DNA from: Pomphorhynchus laevis | Taxonomy: Eukaryota; Acanthocephala; Palaeacanthocephala; Echinorhynchida; Pomphorhynchidae | DNA length: 64,000 nt | Assembly: GCA_012934845.2 (NCBI GenBank) | Contig: WNNJ02002742.1 | Coordinates: 1 to 64,000, forward strand | Reading direction: 5' to 3' | Shown here: positions 22,701 to 34,700 of the stretch, in pieces | Layout of the letters: every line of letters starts with the position of its first letter | Numbering within the stretch: position 1 is the stretch's first letter | Program-made: the position numbers and the translations under genes | The notes under the pieces: model-generated | What the model was told of the DNA's origin: nothing | What the model saw: the letters and a program-made list of their open reading frames with translations, nothing else | The model's database searches: none

Positions 22701-25700
22701 TGTCAAGGTGAACTGTTTGAGATGTATGGACATTATACACTCGGGTAATTTATTGTAGAAAATAAAGTAATGCTTTCGACGATAGCATCTTTATCAAGCT
22801 TTCGAATATAGCATTCATCAAAAAAAAACGCTATCGTCGAAAGCTAGCATTATTTTATTTTCTACAATATATTATTACTCGTGTATATAATATCCTGTCA
22901 ATCTAAAAAAACTAAAATTAAATGTTCAAAAATTAAATCAACTCAAAGTTCTACAGCCAAAATATAGCTCTAATAAGTCTGCAAATAAATAGCATGATCC
23001 AACAACATCCGGTCAGTATAATAAAAGGGTAAGTATCTACAAGTTGATGTCTACAATTGTAAAATTGTACAAACACCCATCATCTTATTGTCATAACGAA
23101 ATAGCCGAGTTATAATTTACGCTCAATAATTTCTAAATTGTGTTCATAGCAAATCGGCATATTTTACATTAGTTCAGCTTAAAATACTCATGCACTATGT
23201 CATAGGATCGTAAAATTTTCGAAATGTAATTTGCAGTAGTGGATTCAAAAATTCATACTCTAACTTGAGAAAGTAAAATTCTGGCTAGCGACTATGATGT
23301 AGAGGTGTATGAGTGTGAAAGTAAATATTAAAGATTTTAGAATAATAACACGATTAGAATGAAAACGAATAGATGGAAGCGAATTATAATTGCTTACGTT
23401 ATTGACCTAAATACATATATTGATGAGGACATGAGAACATAAATGATAAAACTCGATATAAAGCTCGAGTCTCTTCATAAATTTATTATCAAAAATTTGA
23501 TAATAAATCAATAATATATTCATTTAAATAATAATTAATGTAATTTATTAATAATTTTAATTCTTGTTATCAATAAACTGCGCATACAGGAATATGGCAA
23601 GCATAGAGCTGATTAATTCGCTTTAGGTTAAATTAAATAAAATTTGATTAACATTTGACATTAAATTGTATTAAAATATTGTTTTCAGTACAACGGCCTA
23701 TTAACAATGTTTGGTAACCGAAAATTCGTCGAATGCATCTCATTGAAATGTTTTTAGTTTTAATCAATAACAAAGTTCTCGGTTTTAAATGACGGTTTCT
23801 ACGGCAATACAAACTAAAATCGATTTGGAACGATAATTGGGATTTGCCAAATACAAAGATTACAGTGCAGGTTCACTACAGCCAAAACAATTTACAAGTG
23901 AATCGACTTTATATAGGATTTGATAAGTTAACGAAAATATAAAAATTAATTTTAAACTACAAAACTATTAAATAATTCGCTTCTATTTAAAACTTGAAGC
24001 AGGAATATTAAACTATTCACTAATTAAAAACTATATTCGTAATAATTTCAAATCAATTATAATTGATAACAACGTTCCACCATTTAGTATTCGTGAATAA
24101 AACCAGAGTAAATACTTCGTAATTTGACAAGAAAATTGTTAACAATTTACTTATCAAATAACAGAATCAAAGATACACTTTCTGGAATTTTAATTTACAT
24201 TTCATCGCTTCAGAGAATATTCATCCTCTCAAAAAATTTCAGGCTACACTTTTGCACTCACAATTATTCATTTTCTATTAACAGTCGTTTCTAATAATCG
24301 ACAGGATGAGCATTTTCAAGTATATGTTACAAATCCAGAATGTTTAAGCCTTTTGTATATTTTCTTTGTGATGTTTGCTATTATTAAAATATATTCAATA
24401 TATAATAATTATAATATAATAATAGCTTGCGTATTAAAGTCAATATTGAAAAATAAAAAACATTTTATTAGAATATGAAACAGTTCAAACTGATAAAGGT
24501 AACATTTTCAGGCTGTCATCCTAGCAGCATAAGTAAATAAAGGTTAATTCTTGAAGCCATCGACTGTCAATACGGTCTAACTACAACATTAAAATACACG
24601 ATGATGAGTAAAATTACAATGAAACTAATAATACAGCAGCAGCAACACATTCCAATATAAATGAACGTTTTCATGCAGATACAAAGAGGCGTTCTACTTG
24701 TGTGTGATAAAAAAAGTAAATGGATGTGAGTTACAAGAAGGAAAATATGAATAATAACTTATAAAAAAGTTTATCTGAATCAGAGTAAAGAAAAGCACAC
24801 ATAACTGAAAGTCAACATATTTTTATTTCAAGAACAACGCTTTTCCCTCAAAACTAATTTATGACTAAATCCGCAAAATAAAAGAGATGAAAAACAAAGA
24901 GAATTACAAAAAATGAGAGATCAACGCAATGATTCGAAACGTTAATAACGAGTTTTACAAGTTAATACAAGTTTCTAGCGAATTATTGGGATACCAGAAG
25001 CGATGGAGTATAATGTGTTCAAATCATTTACAATATAATCGATAAAAAATATCATGGCAAATAGCTGGAAGGGTGCAAATGGCACAACCTGCATTTTTAA
25101 TGTATGACGAGTTACAAATGATTATGGAACATACAAAGTGTTATACTGCTATTGGCACAGAAAACGCTATAATCTAGGAATAATTAAGGTAGAAACTTAC
25201 ATATACTACTTAAAAAATAAAGTTATTTCCCGCATTAAAGATCAATAATATAAAACACAAGTAAACGATGCAGCAAGCAAATGAATTTAACAAGGACAAC
25301 GATAAAAAATCTGCAAAATGTGACATTTTGGTGTAAACAGCAATAAAATCGATCAAGTAGTTCCAAATGGCTTTAATAATACAATGTCATTTTGTGAAAC
25401 AATTAACGAAAGGTCTGGATCTTCAAATTTCGAAAATCTAATCTTTACATTTTAATTTCAAAGCAATTTTACATTAAGTTCATTAACCAAAATAGTCTGA
25501 GAAGATGACAGCTTGAAGATGTTTTACAAAAATGTGATTATCAATTGAAACTTATATTTCTTTGTATTTATTTTAGCTATTATTAATATTAGAAAAAATA
25601 TGTATTATTTTAAATATAAATTAAAATAATTAAAATATTAATTAGCATAATAAAAGGTATTTTTAATAACAATTTTATCAATATAAAAGTGTATGTATAA

Positions 25701-28700
25701 CATCCTATCTATTAAAACGAAAAACAAACGGTTTCCAGGATGTACTAATGTCCATCATTAAATAAAGTGTCTGTTCATAAAAAAATATCTTATAAACGGT
25801 GGAGACATCAACGATGACGACGGGGCGAAATATCAGACTCGATATTTTTATCGGTAAGGATATCTACCACAAACCTATCGCACGACACGTGCATACCAAA
25901 TTCGTAAACTACAAGTTGATGATTATAAATAGATAAACTGTCAGCAAACAGATTAGATGAATTTCTTAGACGACAACCAATCAATTGTGACGATGAGTTC
26001 GCTTTTTACATTAAAAATTGAACGATTCAAGAGAAAATAACTAAATTTTGTCACAAACAGGTCCAAGTCAATCTGTGAAGTCAATCTTACGTTGATAAAG
26101 TTGTCACCACTGATTGTTGAGACGTGCCAAAAATGTGAAGACACAAACAGAAAAATAAAACTGTTTCTTGCCGAGCATGAAACTGTGAACAAACAGATTT
26201 GAGCATCCATCTAAATAATTAAAAATAGAATTTCACAACTTTTTGTTGGCACTCAAAGCACCAAATGATTTTCACATAGATCACTTGACATTTCTATTTA
26301 ATGAAAACAGCCCATTTATTTAAAAGGAGGAATTGGCTGTCTACATCAGTTGAGCAAAAACTTCTAGGTTACAAATGTCGAGACATTTCTATAATCAACC
26401 GGGTAGTGACGATGATGAACTATAGAAAAATATCATCAACTTTAAGCTTAAGATGATTGGAAATGCTTGCAGGAAAATCCAAGTTTTAAGTCAAGCAAAA
26501 CATTACAAATGTAATCCGAATATATGACGATTATGGTAGTGATCAACGATTACGTCAGTATGATATGTGAATTAAGTTATAAAAATTAGTAATACTTTGT
26601 TATTTATATAACAGTTCATTATGTTATTCTAAAAAGAGAATATCGCGGTTTAGACTGTTCATTAAAATCTTTAAAGATAGATGTGATTAGATAAAAAGGA
26701 TTAATATAATAATCTAATATATTTTCAAAGGTAGGCGCCGCTTATATTAAAGACATTAGAAGCATCAAGTTTATGCTCGGGTTTAAACATTCTAAAATTA
26801 ATTTAAAATGCACTAATTTTAAAAAGTTAATTAAATAGATGTTAGAATAATCAAATTTATGCTCAAAGTTTAAGTTCCATAAAAATTATTATTTTTTTTA
26901 TAGTTTTACGTCAGGTTTTTAATTTGATAAAGTAAATACAAGGACCGAATGGAAGAAAAATATTAGCTTTTAAAGGACACCAAAAAATTAATGGGAAACA
27001 AGCTCCGGAACAGATTATTAATAAAACATATCCACTATATTTAAAAGCTATCTAGAAAAATTTAAAATTAAAATGTTTATTAAATTTATTAACGTTTAAA
27101 TAAGATCATAACAAAACATAAAAAAATCATATTAAAGAAACACTATAAATTTTATTATTTATAAATATTAAAAATTGTAATGTTATCAATATTTTATATT
27201 TTACATTCGCTTAAGTTAAATTTGTAAATATTTATAAATATTATAAATATTAAAAATATTTAATATTTATAAATATTTATTAGTATAAACTAATATATAT
27301 TTAATATAAACTTTATTATTTATAAATATTAAAAATTTTAATATATTTACAATTTATATATTTATAAAATTTTACAATTTTATTTATATTTTACATTCGC
27401 TTAACTTAAATTTGTAAATAGCTCTTATAAATATTTATTAGTATATTAAAATTTATAATTAATAAACTCAATTAAATTAGATTAAAAGATATTGATTTAT
27501 GATTAGCAAAATCAATCCCAATAGTAATAAAAATGTATAAAGTATGAAAAATTTGTTATTTGTCAATATTTATAAAAATATGTGGGAATTATATCCATTA
27601 AATATAATTTACATAAAGACACAAGACTAATATAAAACATATACATTACTGATATTATTTTAAAAGTTTTATTTTGAAGAAAACGTAATTTATTATTTCA
27701 ATTTTATTTATTAAAAAATATAATTATTTACTTATTTTATTTTTTATTTTTTAATTTTATTTATTCAACAAAATATTAATCAGATATTAACATTTTATTT
27801 ATTTCACTTAAAAATATATTTATATTAAATGATCAAAAATGTTTTTGAATTCAGCTATTTTTAAATGAGTTAAACTTTTATAAGAAACAATAAAAACGAT
27901 TACTCTGTTTAAATTTTAAATAAATTCTACTTATTAAATTATTAATTAATTATAAATTATTATTAATTATAAATTATTAACTTATTAATTTTATTAAATT
28001 AAAATTAAATTAATTTTAATTTAATTAAAATTTAAATAAATTTTAATTTTTAATAAAATTAAAAATTAAAAACTATCATGACGCAGGATAGGCAAATTTT
28101 ACGTAGTAATACAAATACCGCTGTGCAAGTGTAGAATGCTTATTAAAACCAAACTGTATTATATTTTTAATTGGCGTTTCGAGTTTTATATTGAATAAAA
28201 TGCTCAAACACAAAATTAAATTTGGAAAAGTTTAAATCTTAATATTGTAGTTCTAAAATGAAGTTTATCGTTATATACATAGAATTTTATATTTAAAATC
28301 ATTGAATTCGATTTGGAATAATAATTTTAATATTAAAATTTTAATCGACGATTTTAGTTATGAATATTGAATTTAATAATTAGGAAAATTCGACTTTAAC
28401 GTTAATTAAATAAATTCAATTATATTAATACTAATTGAATTAATATAGTTGAACTAAAGTTGGATGTTTTTAGAAACGCTCACAGGGGAAATGACACGTG
28501 TGGTAGCTGATCCATTACAAATGGCGTGACTATGATGAAATATCGATGAAAATTATTGTTAAATATCCATTATTTAAGTTTAATAAAGAATATGCAATTG
28601 TAAATTTTCACATAGATGGTGAAACAATGGAATATTAAAAGGGAGATACACATTTATAACCCGTTATAACCTATGTTGTGCATGGTAAGCATACTTATGT

Positions 28701-31700
28701 TAGAGTAAAATCGGACAAAAACTGATACACGTTCATACAATGAACATCGTGATTGAATAAAAAAGTATACACGGTAAAGTCGTCCACGCTTTATCTTTAA
28801 GACTAACATTTTTATAGTCGTTAAAAATATAATAACATATTTATAGTATATATTATATGAGAGGTGACTAATCATGCATTCGATGAACAATTAGGTAATC
28901 AGGAAACACTTTGGAGTGCGTTCGTTATTCCAAAAGGTAAGCCAAAACAATATCGACTTAGTACGAAGCGAATGTAAATCTCGACATAACAAAAACATTT
29001 TAAAATATTGAAACAGCTACGGATGAACTACCATAAACAACAATTAACACAGGAGCATTAATATTAGCTAACGAAAGGTCAAATGTAAAATGTAATATAT
29101 ACCTGACGTCGATTGCAATTATTATCAAACCACATTTAGATTCCTGTTATGTGTAAAAACAGTGCAGTTTCTAAATCAGCGTTATCCTACAATATATGCA
29201 CAGTTAATAAGGCTTAAGACAGTCATAAAAACTGATGTTCATTTAAAAATACATATAATCTACAGAAATATGATGCTTGACGAAGATGGCATACGCTAAA
29301 TGTATACAATCATGATATTTCACAGATAACTCTGTAAACTGTAGAATAAGTGACTTTCGATATCAGCACGCTATATTTATTCGTGATTAGATTGATTTTA
29401 ATGTAAGATTGCGAAACAACCACATCCACGAATCTCCAGTTACATGCAAACGTTTATATAACGAAACATATATTTATTCTTAGCAATCAAAACTTTTTAT
29501 TTTAGCAATAAAGATCTCTTGTAAACTATATTTTGGTAGCCTTCATCTTCGAGAAAAGCATCTACGATCTTTTCATAGCTGCTGACTAACTGCATAACTC
29601 AAAATCTGTTTTATTATGACAAAAATTATTTTGTCTTTCGTTTTTAAAAATAAACTTGGTACGCAAGAAGGGAATTTTTAAAAAACACTTATGTATGCCA
29701 TTATTCAATCCATACCGAATTCAACAACCAGTTACGACACATTAAAACATCTTAAGTGTCATAACGACAAAAAACAAAATGATTCTCTTAATGAATTGAT
29801 AAATTGAGAGCTATAAATCCTGAATCGATGATGATCACTATTTGATTACTGTTGAATAACTATTTTAGACAATTGATGTCATAAAGCATAGTATTTCCGT
29901 TTGCTGGATAAGGAATTATCCTTTGGCAAATTCAATACATATAATAAAGTCATAGAGCCATAAATGTTAACTGCTATTATAAAATCCAAGTATAATGAAG
30001 ATATAAATTATAATTAATTTTTAACATGTAATCGATATAAGAATGCAGCTGCAAAGAGCTACCGTTCTTTTTGATGTTTAAAATTAATACTTTTAGATAA
30101 AATATTAATTCAAAATATGATAAATTAATATAAAAATATTGAATTATAAATTAATATTTTTCATTGAAGTGACCTAGCAAGCATAACATGATGGACTAGT
30201 AGCATTCTTAATAAATTGCCAACCTCTCTCCAAATAGTTTTATAAAATATTTCTGCAAATATTTTATAAACACGGATATTTTTTCTCTAGAATTGACTAA
30301 ATTTCGTAATGTTTATCCAATAAAATTGATTTTATAATTTAAAAAAATCATAACATAATATTATTAATTATAATATTAAAAAATTCAAGTTTAGCTATGT
30401 TGTATTACAACGTTTATTATGACATTCAAAAAGGGAGCGAAACATTTACTCAGCAGATCCCATAATCAACACAAATTATGTACTCAGGAAACAATTTTTA
30501 AATAATTAAATATCACAACCATTGCTAAAGTGAATAGATAAACGAGATGAGTATTAACGATAGTTAATTGGACGTAATTGAATAGCGTATAACAAGGCAA
30601 GATGAAATTTACAATTACAAAATAGCTTTCATAGAATACTCTCACTTCTTACAAATAAAAGTATAATTTAAAAATTAAAATTGAAACTTTAAGAAAAGAT
30701 GAACTAAAAACACAGGCAAATTAGAGCGACGAATTTGGTTCACACACTACTCAAATCAAATTACTATTTGCTTTAAAACAAATAGTAACATTTTAACAAA
30801 TTTTTGATTACTAAATTATATTATCAAAGCAATCACGGTCGCATCACGTTCTTTTAACTAAAAAATACATCTTATATTTTAGTAAATATAAAAAAAATTC
30901 GTTATAAAACAGAAAACTTTGCTCAAATTAAAATGCTCATTATAAAAAAGGGACGTGAACAAGTTGCCAATTAGGTAATTATAAAATGTGAAGTAACTAT
31001 TACTTTCAATCAGTCAAACAAAAAAGCAGTGCCTAAATAATTACGAGAAACATCTATATCTTTTTAATCGAATTTTAACGTAATATTCTATTAAGCACAT
31101 TCGAGAACAGTATTCGAGAACAGTATAGTCGAAGGCGGTTACATAAAAATACGAATTTTTACTAAAAAAAACTTTACAATTAGCAAAAATATGTCGTATT
31201 GTATATTATACGTACAGAGTAATTGTATTTTAATGTCTGATGATGTCGTATTTAGTCCGTGAAATATTAAAGTTCGTTTATTTATGATGTAGTAAGAAAG
31301 CATAATATAAAAGTTAGTTTCAAAATTGAATCTTTTGAGTCAATTTTTAGTAAAAATAGAAACTTTATTAAATGGTTATTGTAAAAATAAGCATATTCCT
31401 AATTACTCTTCAACGACAATGAAATTTCATATTGAATACTATAAAATACCGTATTCATTTAAAATTCAATTACAAATATTTTTTTAGTTAAAATGATTAA
31501 AACTTGGCTTATAATAAAGTTGAATTATCTCAATTAAAAGGTAAAGAAAATGAACAAAACAACTTTTGGATTGGAAAACATATTACAACATTTGAATTTT
31601 AAAATTTAATACAATTTCAGATATAGATCAAAAACAATTGAATATATCTTCATTTCTAAAATATAAATAATAAAAAATCGGTTAATTGTAGATAACAAAG

Positions 31701-34700
31701 TAAAATCAAAAACTTTAAGGCAGCAAATTATGTAATATTAAAGATATCACAAAAAGCACAAACATTAACCTTCTTTAATATCATCAACGGACGGGGTTAG
31801 TTCCGATTCGGAAATAAGATCTTCTGAAATATAAAAGAGTAAAATAAATATATCACAAATGATACGACACCTTCTTTGGAGACATCTAAAGAAACGTCCT
31901 CGTTTGACTTTACGCTTTCGTCTTTAACTTGATCCTCATCGCCATCTTCTAAATTTAAAAAACAAGGTTTGAAAAGTTTGTACGAATTAAAGTAGCTTCA
32001 AACGTTCTTCAAAGAACTTCAAATTATCTAGATCATCTAGAGATAAACTTCAATTATCTAGAGATAATTGACTTTATTATTCGATCTATTATTACAATAA
32101 TTATATTTCTAACAAATTTTATTTAAATTCTAATCTTAATTATATTAAGAAACGATTATAATTTATAAACTTTCCAATTTCAGTTTTACGAAAATTAGGG
32201 GTAATGTGTAGTTAAATACCGCATTTTACCGGTTCACAAATTTTGCACAACGGAAGGTATTAGTAAGATGCATACTTACGTATTCGGATTTTGACCGACG
32301 ATAATCATATTTCGAAATATTTACTTTATTATTATTGAAGGAAAATAAAAATAAAAATGTGTAGTGCATGTTACGACCTGAAACGTTAAATACTGCAACA
32401 ATCGACACTTATTTATAACATATAAAAAGTATATATAGTAAAAGTTAGTAAAACATCTGTTGATAATTTTTTAGATAAAAAATTTCTTTTCTCGAATTAT
32501 TCAATTACACAACGATTTTTTTATTTGAATCAGCTGAGTTGAATATACCAACTTTAAAAATTTACTCTTAACTAAACTCTCAGGTGAAGAGGAATGTAAT
32601 GTTTTATTTGAGTAGATATGTTCAATTTAGGTTTTCATCATAGTAATAAAAAACATTTTGATGAATTGTTTTAAGGTAAGCTATTAAACGTACAATTAAG
32701 GTTTTAATCAAAATATTTAGCTTTCAATGAAAAAGATAAATCATTTTGATGAAGCTATTTTTTGTTAGTTAGTGGACTTGTAAGCTTGCAGTTAGCACGC
32801 ATTTGACACTTTAAATAAATTATTAACTTAATTATTAACTGTCGCCTGAATTGTTTCCAAAACGATGTAATTACGGCGTGAACTTGGCCTCCCAGCATAT
32901 TATTCGCTCAATTAAAGGTCCAGCCTTTATTTTTTGCCCTTTCCTCCATAAAATTTTTAGTGGACGACATTCTCAAATTTATCAATTATGGACACATTAA
33001 ATTTTACATATTATTTGAACCAGCGTTGTCGAATATACCAACTATCAAAATTTTAGCTGAAGTTTACTCTCAGGTGAAGATAAATGTAATGTTTTATTTG
33101 AGTAGATGTGTTCAATTCAAGTTCTCGCTATAGCAATGAAAAAAATAAATCATTTGATGGAATGTTTTAACTTAAAATAACTCTATACTGCCGTCCAAAA
33201 TGTTTTCAAAAGAATGTAAACTATTAAGGTGCAAATTTCATCTTCAAGTATATTCGTTCAAATAAATATCCACCCATCCTTTATTTTTTGCCCTTTCCTC
33301 CATAAAATGCTTTAATGGACGCCATTGAGACTGTATTTGTTGTGTATAACATCCTATAAATTGGAAATGAGAGATGTGTTCCCAATACATTTTATTCCCA
33401 ATTAAAAATAATAAAATCTTTATTACGTGGTGGAATGGGAGAATGGGGAAAATAGAATATGAGGAATGAGGAAGGGGTTGGGAATTGGTAATGAGTAATA
33501 AGAAAAGGGGAAAAGAGGGCATATTTAGTTAAATACCGCCTTTTCCGGTTCTCATATTTTGCATAACGGAAGGTATTAGTAGGATACGTACGAGCTTATC
33601 CGGCTTTTTACCGAGGATAATCATCTTACGAGATATTTAATTTTTATGCTTTTAGAAAAAAAAATCAAAAATTAAAAATAATAATGTTTAGTGGATATTA
33701 CGACCTGAAATGTTAAATACCTAATCAATAATCAATTGTTTATAACATATAAAAAGTATATCAAGTAAAAGTTAACAAAAAAATTTGAGATAAAAACATA
33801 TTTGTCTTAAATTTTTCAATTATGAACAAAACGACTTTTGCATGTTATTTGAATTAGCGGAGTCGAATATACCAACTATCAAAATTTTAGCTGAAGTTTA
33901 CTCTCAGGTGAAGATAAATGTAATGTTTTATTTGAGTAGATGTGTTCAATTCAAGTTCTCGCTTTAGCAATGAAAAAAATAAATCAATTTGATGGAATGT
34001 TTTAACTTAAAATAGGTCTTTAATCTCGTCTGAAAGTTTTTCAAATAGAGGTAAGCTACTCAAGTGTGAATTTCGCCTCCAAGTATATTCGCCCAAATAA
34101 AAGTCAAACCATCCTTTATTTTTTGCCCTTTCCTCCATAAAATGTTTTATTAGACGCCATTGTGACTAAATTCGCTGAGCATGGCATCCTAGAAATTTAG
34201 AATAATATATATATACCTTCTAATGAATCGTTGATACCAGAGATTAGATCCACAAAAAGTGCGTCGTTAACCGTTGAGTGGTTGTAACCATCGTATTCTA
34301 ATTTGATATAACCTTTGCAGCAATCGATGTGAATTATACTCCCTTAATAAGTTTATTTTTACCTTCTGTAGCACTCCTGATCTTTCCACTTTCGATAATT
34401 CCTCCTAATTTCCTTCATTGTCCTTCCCTTTTCTCCCCTTAAACCACTTTCCCTTTCAATCTACCTCTTCCTATTTCCCCCACTTACAACTTTTCATATT
34501 CCCCCTTGGGAAGGGGGAATGGCGGGAATGAGGGGAATGACGAAAATTAAAAGAATCAGGATTCATATTTACCCTTGGGAAGGGCAATGAAGGGAATGAG
34601 GGAAATGACAGAAAGTGGAAGGATCAGGAATGCTTCGGAAAGTAAAAAAACTTATTTATTAAGGTAGTATCATTCACAGGAATCTTCGGAATGCTCTTAT

